Shown in pieces: positions 27,293 to 36,727 of a stretch of DNA of 39,715 bases. Positions within the stretch are counted from its first letter, which is position 1, and every line of letters begins with the position of its first letter. The position numbers were made by a program, and so were the translations under genes. Source of the stretch: CAYPOY01 sp964412395 (lineage in GTDB: Bacteria > Chloroflexota > Anaerolineae > B4-G1); assembly GCA_964412395.1 (NCBI GenBank), contig CAYPOY010000004.1, positions 1 through 39,715 on the forward strand, read 5' to 3'. The notes beneath the pieces were generated by a model. The model saw only the letters and a list, made by a program, of their open reading frames with translations. It ran no database searches and was not told the DNA's origin.

Positions 27293-29857
27293 TTATTTTG
27301 CAATGACAAATCTGTCATTATAGTTCAACGTACTGTTCATTATGCGAATATAGTAAAAGCCTGTCTCAATACCATTGAGATCGATCTTATAATTGTGCTG
27401 TCCTATCTGTATGATCGACTTCTTCACCACGCTTCCCGATGCACTAATGATATCCAGTTGAGCTTCCTCAGTAAGATTATCAAAGTTAATCATGAGATAA
27501 TCCTTGGCGGGAACAGGGAATATGCTTATTCCGGCAGCTTCAAGTTCGTCTATCGCTTCGGGACCATCTACAGTGATAGTAAAGCTATCATCAACAGTGA
27601 TTTCACCATCAGATACCTGAAGTAGTATAGGATGATCGCCCTTATCTGCTTGAGCTGGTGTTCCGGTCAATTCGCCTGTGCTTTCATTGAACGATAACCA
27701 ATCCGGCTTTGTTGCAGCACTAAAGGTAAGTGTAGTACCTATATCCGGATCGGTGGCCGTCAATACATAAGAATATACATCACCTACATAGCCTGTTAGA
27801 GTATGTGTAGACGTAATTTCAGGACTATCATTAACGTTGGCCACAGAAATCGTGAAAGGTTGGGTCTTTGTCTCGGTTCCGTCAGTAACTTGCAATACCA
27901 CATCATGGTTCCCTACTTCATCATTGGTAGGAGTTCCTGAAAGTGTTGCGGACTTCTGTCCGGCAGTGTAGGTGAAAGTCAACCAGTCAGGTTTTGTAGG
28001 CGCTGAAAGTGCAATGATGTCCGATGCATCAATATCTTCAACAGTAAATGTATAACTATATTCTATATCCTGAGTTGCATCTGTTACAGGTGTGGAAGTG
28101 ATAACCGGTGCATAATTGTCAATAGCACAATGTCCGGTTGGAGCACCAGCATTATAAAATTCAGTAACTTGTGCATCAGTTAGAGCTGCATCAAAGATGG
28201 CCACTTCATCCAAAGAACCTATAAAATGATATTCTTCGCTTATTGGCTGTCCGGTATATTGTGGATACCAATAGCCAAGGCCAACAGGTGTCTCAACATC
28301 CATTGTGAATCCATCGAAACTTGCTGAAACGTCTTGTACTTTAACACCATCAACATATAACTTCATTCTACCGGAGGTCCTTACGCCAACGATATGATGC
28401 CATTCACCGTCAGCAATTGACACTGGATCATCTCCGTATAATTCAACGACATTTGGAGTTGCCGCATTATCTGTTAATGAAAATGTTGGATAACCCGACG
28501 GATTCGTCCCTACCCACCATCTGGCTTTGTCAGGATAATCACCGGACAATCTTCGTCTTCCTATCATTACCATAGTTTTGGTGGTAGAAGTTTTTGCCCA
28601 TACCTCAATGGAGAATTCATCATTATAAACCCACTCGAATTCATCACCAACATCAGGAATGATGATACCGGTAGTGGCTCCAAAAGATTGCCCACCGTTA
28701 ACAATACCTACAGTAGGTGTAGGAGCTACTGAAGCAGCTGTAGAATTATGATCTACGTAATAATCCGAATATGTAGTTCCTGAGGTTTCGTTCAGTTTTA
28801 AAAGTAACAGAACATTGTCCGGACATGCACCCTCTTCACCTAAGAATATTCTGAATTTTTGTGTGTCAGCAGGGGCAATGTTATTATTAGCCCTGATCTC
28901 TACCCATGCATCCTCCTCAATTGAAGCAGGGGTCCATGAAAGAACTCCGGTGGAGCCGTCAATGGTCATACCAGTAGGACCAGTTAGCAAGGTATACGTC
29001 ATGGTAGGCATACCTTTAGCCTGAACTGTATACAGATACGGTTTTCCTACAATGGCTGTATTAGGAGGGGTTGATACAATTGCAGGTGAATAGAGATCGC
29101 AATAATTCAGGCCATAGTTATTTTCTTGTAGATGTTCAGTTACATCCGCTAACGTTAACGCTCGATCATAAATGGCAACTTCATCAAGATAACCATCCAG
29201 AAAGTAAGCAGGTATGCTGGAATTATCCGGGAATGCACCCATCATCACAGCTCCGTCTGAATTGAAATTCCCGGTGTAATCATAAGTTGTTGAAGCAACT
29301 GGAGCTCCATCAATGTATAAAATATTTGTGTTTGTTGCTTCATTTCTGACACCAACAAGGTGATGCCAAGAATCTAAAGTAAGTGCTGAAGGGCTTAAGA
29401 TTGTTTTATAAGTTCCATCAGAATCCTGAATTTCCCAAATTACTTTTCCGCTTGAATTGGCAATTCCTAAATACCAGTAAACTCCGGAAGGTAGTGCATC
29501 TTTTTTACCTATGAATACCTGACTATATTCTGCAGTTAAGGAGGATACATTAACCCAGCATTCAACTGTAAAACTTGAATTTGCTGCAAAATCAAAATCA
29601 GCATGATCTGCAACACTCATATATTGAGTGCCGGTAAAATGTTTTGCAGTGCCGACTTTTCCGGGCGCGCTTGATATTGAAACCTCCGATGAGGCATCGT
29701 GGATTCCAACATGATCCAGGAAAAGATCCTCTGAAGTATCATCAAGATTCCACAATGAAACAATGCCCGAGGGGCAGTTTTGAGAGAATCCGTAACCAAC
29801 AATAAAAATGGTTATTGTCAATAAAATTGATTTTAAAAGTAGATTTTTCATTTTCAT
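27293..29857 (-). CDS. Secreted double-LamG protein with Ig-like domains and T9SS sorting domain
   Basis: I start at 29855-29857 (MKMKNLLLKSILLTI), giving 854 residues with a signal peptide of about 25; the second Met at 29851 is equally possible. The longer frame to 29977 lacks a signal peptide. A LamG/concanavalin-like domain at about 30-245 (FTVECWVN, LYIDGAPV, LDEVAIYDRAL) is followed by an Ig-like domain at 258-340, then a second LamG at 345-572 (FSIEVWAK, LYVDGVKV, LDEVAIFDAAL). Two He_PIG-type domains follow (583-673 and 678-763, each with SGTP or TGTP), then a T9SS sorting domain (IFPVPAKDYL, ending FVIAK). No catalytic domain is seen. It probably binds glycan at the surface and may pair with the SGNH esterase gene 108 bases downstream. 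Confidence 0.83.
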   Translation of the reverse strand: MKMKNLLLKSILLTITIFIVGYGFSQNCPSGIVSLWNLDDTSEDLFLDHVGIHDASSEVSISSAPGKVGTAKHFTGTQYMSVADHADFDFAANSSFTVECWVNVSSLTAEYSQVFIGKKDALPSGVYWYLGIANSSGKVIWEIQDSDGTYKTILSPSALTLDSWHHLVGVRNEATNTNILYIDGAPVASTTYDYTGNFNSDGAVMMGAFPDNSSIPAYFLDGYLDEVAIYDRALTLADVTEHLQENNYGLNYCDLYSPAIVSTPPNTAIVGKPYLYTVQAKGMPTMTYTLLTGPTGMTIDGSTGVLSWTPASIEEDAWVEIRANNNIAPADTQKFRIFLGEEGACPDNVLLLLKLNETSGTTYSDYYVDHNSTAASVAPTPTVGIVNGGQSFGATTGIIIPDVGDEFEWVYNDEFSIEVWAKTSTTKTMVMIGRRRLSGDYPDKARWWVGTNPSGYPTFSLTDNAATPNVVELYGDDPVSIADGEWHHIVGVRTSGRMKLYVDGVKVQDVSASFDGFTMDVETPVGLGYWYPQYTGQPISEEYHFIGSLDEVAIFDAALTDAQVTEFYNAGAPTGHCAIDNYAPVITSTPVTDATQDIEYSYTFTVEDIDASDIIALSAPTKPDWLTFTYTAGQKSATLSGTPTNDEVGNHDVVLQVTDGTETKTQPFTISVANVNDSPEITSTHTLTGYVGDVYSYVLTATDPDIGTTLTFSAATKPDWLSFNESTGELTGTPAQADKGDHPILLQVSDGEITVDDSFTITVDGPEAIDELEAAGISIFPVPAKDYLMINFDNLTEEAQLDIISASGSVVKKSIIQIGQHNYKIDLNGIETGFYYIRIMNSTLNYNDRFVIAK

Positions 29858-30062
29858 AAAAATTGATTTAATTATGAGATAATGTTTTGAACGAGGACTA
29901 TTTAAGTTAAATATAAAATTGGTTTGTACTAACTTTATATATATGTCAAAAATAGTCGAATTAATAGTACCGGACATTTGATTTTGATAAATGACAAATA
30001 TCTTATGACAAATGTACCTTATTGCAATATTCCAGAAGCTGATAATAGCCTGTCCGACAATT

Positions 30063-30076
30063 TGAGGCTTTCAGGG
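30063..30076. repeat. Second copy of the 14-base word at 13628-13641
   Basis: TGAGGCTTTCAGGG, followed 14 bases later by AGCCTTCCCC, which can pair with its AGGCT. It lies 57-70 bases past the stop of the 30133-31236 gene on the minus strand, a place comparable with the other copy. Confidence 0.4.
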
Positions 30077-30132
30077 TGTTATGATTGTGTAGCCTTCCCC
30101 TAATTAGTAGTGTTTAAATATAATAACAAATC

Positions 30133-31236
30133 TTATTCTATTGATGATTGTTCAGATAAGTTTAACTTTTCAAGGATAAGCTTTAATGTTATATCAACAC
30201 CTTTTGGATTCCAATGCGTATCGGTGCCATAATACAAGATATCATTTGAATTAGCAAATTCTGAATAAATATTAACATAAGTTATACCTCTTTTGTCTAA
30301 TTCCTTATACAACCTTGGAAGAAAATTATTGTATAGGTCATCATTAACCATTTTATGACAGATAGTATACCGTGTAGGAACTGGTAAAAACACCAAGTCA
30401 AGATTATAAAGACTTTTTAAATTATTTTGAAGTTGAAAGATATTTTCAGCATAGTTCTGGATCTCCGCATCAGTGTATGGATAGTAAAAACCTCCCAGTT
30501 CATCCGTATATTCCATTTTATAAAATAGCCAGGGTTCCGGGTTAGTTTTGTAAATTGAGGTCATAGGAGAAATGTAGCCAAATAAATTGAACTTTATCAT
30601 TGAAATCAAAGAGTATAATTTTGCTGTAAGATAGCTCTGTTTAAGCGCTAAGTCATATAGATTTTCAGAATTTTGTTTAAATGCAAACTCCTTTATTTGA
30701 GTCCTTAGAGCTTTTTTATCAATATCTTCGTAACGTAAGTTAAAAGAAGTAGGGAATTCTTTCCGAAACTTATAGGGTAGAAGCCTTTCTACAGTTTCAT
30801 ATATGAATGGCTTTGGTTCTGAATTGTGAGTATACCCTCTTTCTGTCAGCAGATAGAAAGGATTGGATCTGTACTGATCCATTGTAACATAAGAAAATAC
30901 TTTTTTATCCAATGTGTCGGCCAATAATTCGGGTATACATTTTTGGAAAGCCAGATCAAAAAAACTATCCCCGTAAGTTAAAATATCAGCCTCAGCAATA
31001 TCCGAATTTTTATCTGAAACAGTGTACTTTCCATATTGATTATCAAACTCAATACGAAATTCAGGGATACAGCTGTGATAATATAATTCTCCATATTTAC
31101 TGAATTCCCTGGTTTCTTTATCCATTTTTTCAACAAGAATGGCATTAGTCAGAGGAAAAAACCGGATAGCAAAAAATAAATACAAACAAATGAGGCCTGT
31201 AATGAATATAAATATTTTTAATAGTAATTCTTTCAT
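30133..31236 (-). CDS. AlgJ/AlgX-like SGNH protein, partner of the MBOAT at 31248
   Basis: 367 residues. An N-terminal membrane anchor (IFIFITGLICLYLFFAIRFF, about 8-27) is followed by a periplasmic domain with YGDSFF (Ser about 91) and GTDTHWNPKGVD near the C-terminus (Asp about 339, His about 341). This matches the SGNH fold of alginate O-acetylation proteins AlgJ and AlgX. Such proteins pass acetyl groups from the MBOAT pore to the polymer, or bind the polymer. It starts 11 bases past the MBOAT stop, so the pair is an operon. The polymer is unknown; a uronate-rich or otherwise hydroxyl-exposed polysaccharide would fit. Confidence 0.78.
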   Translation of the reverse strand: MKELLLKIFIFITGLICLYLFFAIRFFPLTNAILVEKMDKETREFSKYGELYYHSCIPEFRIEFDNQYGKYTVSDKNSDIAEADILTYGDSFFDLAFQKCIPELLADTLDKKVFSYVTMDQYRSNPFYLLTERGYTHNSEPKPFIYETVERLLPYKFRKEFPTSFNLRYEDIDKKALRTQIKEFAFKQNSENLYDLALKQSYLTAKLYSLISMIKFNLFGYISPMTSIYKTNPEPWLFYKMEYTDELGGFYYPYTDAEIQNYAENIFQLQNNLKSLYNLDLVFLPVPTRYTICHKMVNDDLYNNFLPRLYKELDKRGITYVNIYSEFANSNDILYYGTDTHWNPKGVDITLKLILEKLNLSEQSSIE

Positions 31237-31247
31237 TTGAAAATGAT

Positions 31248-32696
31248 CTAAAATTGGAAATAAATAAATTGTTGTTCCTTTCCGCTAAACCAAAATATTG
31301 CCATGATAATTGCATAGTACAGTGCATATCTGAAAGGTAGTTTCCATTTAATTCCAAAATTCTGAATGGCATATTGGTGTTCTCTTCCTATCCATTCAAT
31401 CAAGACAAATAAGCTGATAAGAATAATTGTTATCAAAGCCCTTCTCATTCTAGAGAATTCTGGTATTTCAAAAAGCGATGTAGAAAATATTTCTGATATA
31501 TAACTGAAAGCATGACTAATATTTTCGGCTCTAAAGAAAATCCATGCAAACACAGTTAGTCCAAAGGTTACTAATATTAAAGATAATTCCTTTACAGTTG
31601 GCAAGTATTTTCCTTGTGCTACCGTTTCCAAATTATTTCTATTGTTATTTGTTAGTAAAAGTGGAAGAAAATAAATAGCATTCAATGCACCCCAAAAAAT
31701 AAATGTCCAATTTGCACCATGCCAAAAACCGCTTACAATAAAAATGATGAAGGTATTTCGGATTTTCATTACTGTACCACCGCGACTACCGCCTAATGGG
31801 ATGTATAAATAATCTCTAAACCAAGTTGATAATGAAATATGCCATCGTCTCCAAAATTCAGCAATATCTCTTGAAAAATATGGGAATGCAAAATTTCTAA
31901 TGATATTAAATCCAAAGAGTCTTGCAGTTCCAATAGCAATATCTGAATAGCCTGAAAAATCACCGTAGATTTGGAATGTGAAAAATAATGCACCCAAAAC
32001 TAATGTGCTTCCATTCATATCTGCTGAATTATTAAATATTTGATTTGCGAATTCAGCACAATTATCAGCAATTACAACTTTTTTGAATAAGCCCCAAAGA
32101 ATTTGTCGCATGCCATCAACAGCTTTAATATAATTAAATGTCCTTTTTTTGTAAAACTGAGGTAAAAGATGTGTTGCCCTTTCAATTGGCCCAGCAACCA
32201 ATTGAGGAAAAAAACTAACGAATGCTGAAAAAGCAATAAAATCTTTTGTTGGTTCAAGTTTGCGTTTATATACATCAATAGTATAACTCAATGTTTGAAA
32301 AGTGTAGAAGCTTATGCCAACTGGTAAAATGATATTTAAGGAATTGGCTTTTATTTCTGTTCCAAAAAACGAAAAGGCGGTTATAAAGTTATTAAGAAAG
32401 AAATTGTAATATTTAAAAAATCCTAAAAGGCCAAGATTTACAAAAATACTCGTCCACAATAAAGCTTTTCGTTTAAGTTGATTTTCTTCATTTTTCAATT
32501 TAAGACTAACCGTGTAGTCAACTATAGTACTAAAAGTAATTAATGATAAAAACCGCCAATCCCACCAACCATAAAAAACATAACTGGCAACGAGTAACAA
32601 TGCATTTTGCCAGGCAATATTTTTGTTGATTACAAACCAATAGAGGAAAAAAACTATCGGCAAGAAAATCGCAAAGTCAATTGAATTAAAAAACAT
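31248..32696 (-). CDS. MBOAT family O-acyltransferase (AlgI-like)
   Basis: 482 residues, multi-pass membrane protein. The MBOAT signatures are FWRRWHISLSTWFRDYLYIPLGG (His about 286) and SGFWHGANWTFIFWG (His about 326, the essential histidine of the family). The N-terminus MFFNSIDFAIFLP and the segment FFPQLVAGPIERATHLLPQF are standard for AlgI. It would carry acetyl (or another acyl group) from a cytoplasmic donor across the inner membrane for O-acylation of the exopolysaccharide. It forms a pair with the SGNH gene downstream. The protein is a paralogue of the MBOAT at 33846-35288. A 164-base gap separates it from the upstream SGNH gene. Confidence 0.93.
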   Translation of the reverse strand: MFFNSIDFAIFLPIVFFLYWFVINKNIAWQNALLLVASYVFYGWWDWRFLSLITFSTIVDYTVSLKLKNEENQLKRKALLWTSIFVNLGLLGFFKYYNFFLNNFITAFSFFGTEIKANSLNIILPVGISFYTFQTLSYTIDVYKRKLEPTKDFIAFSAFVSFFPQLVAGPIERATHLLPQFYKKRTFNYIKAVDGMRQILWGLFKKVVIADNCAEFANQIFNNSADMNGSTLVLGALFFTFQIYGDFSGYSDIAIGTARLFGFNIIRNFAFPYFSRDIAEFWRRWHISLSTWFRDYLYIPLGGSRGGTVMKIRNTFIIFIVSGFWHGANWTFIFWGALNAIYFLPLLLTNNNRNNLETVAQGKYLPTVKELSLILVTFGLTVFAWIFFRAENISHAFSYISEIFSTSLFEIPEFSRMRRALITIILISLFVLIEWIGREHQYAIQNFGIKWKLPFRYALYYAIIMAIFWFSGKEQQFIYFQF

Positions 32697-32860
32697 TTAT
32701 TCTTTCTATATCCGTTACTAATTATTTTTAACACTCTCGTTTCTTTTAGCAGGATGCACAACGGAGAGTATATGCAAAGCAGATGATTGCGGGGCAATTC
32801 CCTATCCTGTTAAACAAAAGTTGAAGCGGACTACAACTGTTGAAAATACTACTATCTCGC

Positions 32861-33838
32861 TTATTTTGTATATACATTGCTGTGCGTTCGTGCTTCTAGT
32901 AAATCATGTGCAAATTGCCTTGTAAATAATTCAGAACCTGTTTTATTAAGATGGCTTGCGTTGTAAAACAAGTTTTTATTCAGACAAATATTATGACCCG
33001 AATAATCATAAAAAGTTACGTCATATTTAATTGATATTTCTTCAAAAATTTTAATGATTTCTTGTCTATTAGTGCAATATTTTTTTTGTCCTTCAATGTA
33101 TTCAGGGGTATATACAAAAATCAATTCAATACCTCTTTTCTTGCATTCTTCGATAAACCTTATGAATAGTTCTACAGATTTCTCATTAATGGGTATTTTA
33201 TATTCTTCTCTTTCTTTCAGAGCTTTATCGACGTCTGAATTCCAAAATTTGTCCATTCCGGCAAATCCATTAATCCTTACTTTTTCAATATCACTCTTAT
33301 TTAAAAGTACTTCTATGCAAGCATTTAATGCACTTGTTTTTCCAAAATAACGTACCAATGGAATAAAATAATCTATTGTATTAAAACCTTCGTACGAATT
33401 TGTATACTTAAATAAATCCTTATTCCATAACATATATGGTAAAAATTGCATGTAATTATATAAATCTTTGCGTTTTTCCAGACTAATAACATCTAATGCA
33501 ACAATAATTTGTTTTGGTGTTTTATTGTGCTTTAAAAATTCAATATGTCTGTAGTACTGCAGCCAAAAATTGTGACCATCTATTCCAAAATTATATGCTG
33601 TCATATTTAAACTGTCTTTCAATATTTTGGGATCAATATGAACCCAGGCACGAGAGGAGCCATAAATAGCAATGTCACAATTAATGTTTGAGTTGTAAAT
33701 ATCATTCCAAACACTAAATTCTCCTTCATATTTTTTTATGTTTTGTCTTAATAGGAATGACAGTTCAAAATCAATTATAATGCAAAGCAACAATAGAGGC
33801 AGCAAAAAAAACAATGTTTTAGTAATGAATTTTTTCAT
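32861..33838 (-). CDS. SGNH-like periplasmic protein, partner of the MBOAT at 33846
   Basis: I start at the ATG at 33836-33838, seven bases past the MBOAT stop. The open frame reaches 33889 but overlaps the MBOAT gene. The 325-residue product has an anchor helix (LFFLLPLLLLCIIIDFELSF, about 9-28) and IAIYGSSRAWVHIDP with the serine pair at about 61-62 in the place of GDS. The C-terminal SHLNKTGSELF has His about 296. This is an SGNH-like fold of the type found beside MBOAT proteins (DUF1574-like), clearly different from AlgJ/AlgX. It probably helps acylate a surface glycan. Which polymer, and whether the product hydrolyses or transfers, cannot be read. Confidence 0.75.
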   Translation of the reverse strand: MKKFITKTLFFLLPLLLLCIIIDFELSFLLRQNIKKYEGEFSVWNDIYNSNINCDIAIYGSSRAWVHIDPKILKDSLNMTAYNFGIDGHNFWLQYYRHIEFLKHNKTPKQIIVALDVISLEKRKDLYNYMQFLPYMLWNKDLFKYTNSYEGFNTIDYFIPLVRYFGKTSALNACIEVLLNKSDIEKVRINGFAGMDKFWNSDVDKALKEREEYKIPINEKSVELFIRFIEECKKRGIELIFVYTPEYIEGQKKYCTNRQEIIKIFEEISIKYDVTFYDYSGHNICLNKNLFYNASHLNKTGSELFTRQFAHDLLEARTHSNVYTK

Positions 33839-33845
33839 AATATTC

Positions 33846-35288
33846 TTAAAATTGAAAATAGAGAAAATCCATTGTCTTCCAAACACCAAGGACGAAAAGA
33901 GTTATTGCCATCACAGAAACAAGGCCCCATTTATAAACCGCCGATAAGGTGCGAATACGAGCGTACAACTCATACTTCTCTTCGAGAATTTCAACAACTA
34001 ATAAGAAGAGAATTAAAAAAATACTGATGTAAAAATCAGCCTGGAAAAAAAATAAGTTAAGGGGCTTATCATAGCTCATCACCTTCATCTTACCTATAAT
34101 ATTCAAGGCTTCGCTCAAAGAACGGGCCCGGAAGAAAATCCATGCAAAATAAACCAGCGTAAATGTGATAAGGCGTTGAAGTGTTAAGTAGAATCTTGGT
34201 CTTTTTGTCAGTCCCAAGGCATTATTCATCTTTTCCCGCCATGCCTTTGTCCAGTTGGCCGAAATCTGGTAAAATCCATGTAAGGCTCCCCATATAACAA
34301 AGGTCCAATTGGCCCCATGCCATAGTCCGCTTACCAGAAAAGTAACGAAAATATTAAACTGATGTCTCCATTTAGTCGCGACGCGGTTTCCCCCTAATGA
34401 GATATACAAATAATCCCTAAACCAGGTGGAAAGTGATATATGCCAGCGATGCCAGAAATCTCTAACACTGGAAGCAAGGTATGGCCTGCGGAAATTCACC
34501 ATCAGCCTGTAACCCATAACCCTGGCTGTTCCAATTGCAATGGAAGAATAACCCGAAAAGTCACAATAGATCTGAACCGAGAAGAAAAGTGTGGCTATCA
34601 GGAAATGAGGACCCTGATAGTCTCCCGGTAAGTTATAAACTGTATTGACATATTCTGATAACCTATCGGCAATTACCACTTTTTTAAAAAAGCCCCATAA
34701 TATTTCCGCAACACCGTCCCGGACATTCTCCCAGGTTAAATTGTTTTCTTTCCTGAATTGGGGCAACAGGTTGGTGGAACGCTCAATTGGGCCGGCAACA
34801 AGCTGTGGGAAAAAAGAGACATACAGGGCAAAGATCCCAAGATGCTTTTCTACAGGTTGCTTCCCCTTATACACATCAATAGTGTAACTAAGGGTCTGGA
34901 AAGTGAAAAATGATATGCCCACCGGTAACAAAATATTATAGGTGGGTATTCTGTAAAATATATTAAACTGATTAAATATCACATTCAGTGACTCACCAAA
35001 AAAGTTGAAATATTTGTAAAAGAACAGGATACCAAGGCTGACAACGAGGCCTGTTGTTAGAAAAAATACCCTGAAAGCCTTTCTCTTAGATCGGCCAATA
35101 CCTATGCCGCAAAGGTAATTTATAGAGGTTGTGATGAGAATAAGTACAACGTACTTATAGTTCCAACACATATAAAAATAATAACTTGCCAAAAGCAGTA
35201 AAACCCAACGAAAACGGTGTGGCAACGCAAAATACATAGCTACCACAATGGGAAAGAAAATGATAAAATCGAGGGAATTAAAAAGCAT
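33846..35288 (-). CDS. MBOAT family O-acyltransferase (AlgI-like), second copy
   Basis: 480 residues with multiple membrane helices. Signatures: HRWHISLSTWFRDYLYISLGG (His about 283) and SGLWHGANWTFVIWG (His about 324, essential). FFPQLVAGPIERSTNLLPQF is shared with the other MBOAT. By family it passes acyl groups through the inner membrane to a periplasmic acceptor. It is the first gene of a minus-strand run MBOAT-SGNH-MBOAT-SGNH, so its promoter should be in the 35289-35701 region. Two MBOAT/SGNH pairs suggest two acylation sites, two sugars or two polymers. Confidence 0.93.
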   Translation of the reverse strand: MLFNSLDFIIFFPIVVAMYFALPHRFRWVLLLLASYYFYMCWNYKYVVLILITTSINYLCGIGIGRSKRKAFRVFFLTTGLVVSLGILFFYKYFNFFGESLNVIFNQFNIFYRIPTYNILLPVGISFFTFQTLSYTIDVYKGKQPVEKHLGIFALYVSFFPQLVAGPIERSTNLLPQFRKENNLTWENVRDGVAEILWGFFKKVVIADRLSEYVNTVYNLPGDYQGPHFLIATLFFSVQIYCDFSGYSSIAIGTARVMGYRLMVNFRRPYLASSVRDFWHRWHISLSTWFRDYLYISLGGNRVATKWRHQFNIFVTFLVSGLWHGANWTFVIWGALHGFYQISANWTKAWREKMNNALGLTKRPRFYLTLQRLITFTLVYFAWIFFRARSLSEALNIIGKMKVMSYDKPLNLFFFQADFYISIFLILFLLVVEILEEKYELYARIRTLSAVYKWGLVSVMAITLFVLGVWKTMDFLYFQF

Positions 35289-35701
35289 ATTCTAAAACAA
35301 CATTTAAATACACAACAATAGCATTGTACATATAACAGCACGCAAAGGTTATTCTTTTTAAGAATTTCAGAAACATTTTTTTACCAACGGGAATAATATT
35401 TTGATAAGAATTAGGAGATTCTTACAGGAAAGCAGACATAAACGCCTTTCAGTTAAAAATAGTTGGCTTTAAAAGCGTATTATGGACTGTACCCTGATGA
35501 TATTTTAGGCAGGATATATTTTATTGAGACTAATTCTATAATTTCTGAATGAGGAGAAAAAGGAGGTAAGTTTGTTTTATAGTATATTAGTTTAAAGAAA
35601 TTTGATTTTATCTGTACCAATTACTATTTATTTACTTAATTTGAGATTGCATTTTAGATTCTTTAGTGCCAAATGATTTATTATTTTATTTGTAATTAGT
35701 T
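35289..35701. other. Divergent intergenic region
   Basis: 413 bases between the minus-strand MBOAT and the plus-strand GT2. No gene, repeat or strong hairpin was seen. Both promoters should lie here. A polypurine run ending AAAAAGGAGG at about 35558-35567 looks like a ribosome-binding site but is over 130 bases from the GT2 start and has no open frame behind it. Confidence 0.4.
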
Positions 35702-36727
35702 ATGGTAAACAAACCCCTGGTTTCGGTATTAATGCCTGTTTATAATGCAGAAAAGTATATTGCCGTTGCAATAAAAAGCATTCTTGATCAGACCTATGCA
35801 AATATTGAAATTCTTGTAACAGATGATTGTTCCACTGATAATTCAGGTACAATCATTGATCAATTCACAGATAGTCGTATACGAAAATTCAAAAATCCTA
35901 CAAATTTAGGCTACCTTAAAACATGTAATAATTTATTTAAATTGGCCGCCGGTGAATTCTTTGCCTTTCAGGATGCTGATGACTGGTCTGATCCTATACG
36001 AATAGAAACCACAATGCAGAATTTACTGGCTGATACTTCTCTTGGCCTATGTGGTTGTAATTACAAACGTATTTCTGCCGCGAACAAGGTAACTGAAATA
36101 TCCCATTATCCTGAAAAAGATGAGGATATAAGAGAGTATATTGAGATCAAAAAAAGACTGCCATTGTGCGGGGCGACTGTTATCGTGAGAAAATCTGTTT
36201 ATCAAGCGATTGGAGGGTACAGAGAGTTTTTTGGCAGGTATGGGCATGAACACATCGATTGGTTTTTCCTGGCTTCTGAGAAGTTTAAGACTGGAAATGT
36301 AGCTGCTCCTTTATATAATTACAGATATATTCGAAATTCATTTTCATTATCGGACCAGCTTGTAAATTTTATGAAGTTTTACATGGTTGATATCCTCTGG
36401 TTCTTAAAGATGCAAAGGAAAGAGCATGGCGTTGATGGCATTCAGGATAATTCTATGGCTGCTGAATTAAATGCATATCTGAATAGTCTTGAAAAGAGCT
36501 TCTGGTCAGACAGGAAGTCAGTATACTTCAGAATGGTTACCCGATTTAGCGCTAACATGGATTATTTGGAAGCACTTTATTCAACATATAATGGATTATC
36601 CAAAAAAGAAATAAAACTCTCATTTGCAGCATATTTATTATTTTGTACCTGCAAAATGTTTTTCCGTAACCTGATACGTGTATCAAGGTTAAAAAAATCA
36701 GGAAAAAGACATAGGAATCTTGGTTAA
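35702..36727 (+). CDS. Glycosyltransferase family 2
   Basis: 341 residues. LVSVLMPVYNAEKYI at about 6-20, VTDDCSTDNSGT at about 39-50, and QDADDWSDP with the DxD at about 91-93 give a complete GT-A site. A late segment FAAYLLFCTCKMFFRNLIRV could be a membrane-associated helix near the C-terminus. It should add a sugar to a lipid-linked glycan. Encoded on the opposite strand from the main locus and followed 334 bases later by the DUF418 gene, it may be an independent transcript. The start at 35702 has no obvious Shine-Dalgarno, which is usual in this phylum. Confidence 0.88.
   Translation: MVNKPLVSVLMPVYNAEKYIAVAIKSILDQTYANIEILVTDDCSTDNSGTIIDQFTDSRIRKFKNPTNLGYLKTCNNLFKLAAGEFFAFQDADDWSDPIRIETTMQNLLADTSLGLCGCNYKRISAANKVTEISHYPEKDEDIREYIEIKKRLPLCGATVIVRKSVYQAIGGYREFFGRYGHEHIDWFFLASEKFKTGNVAAPLYNYRYIRNSFSLSDQLVNFMKFYMVDILWFLKMQRKEHGVDGIQDNSMAAELNAYLNSLEKSFWSDRKSVYFRMVTRFSANMDYLEALYSTYNGLSKKEIKLSFAAYLLFCTCKMFFRNLIRVSRLKKSGKRHRNLG

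Noticed and set aside
33054..33350. 98-codon plus frame
   Set aside because: Antisense shadow of the SGNH-like gene at 32861-33838.
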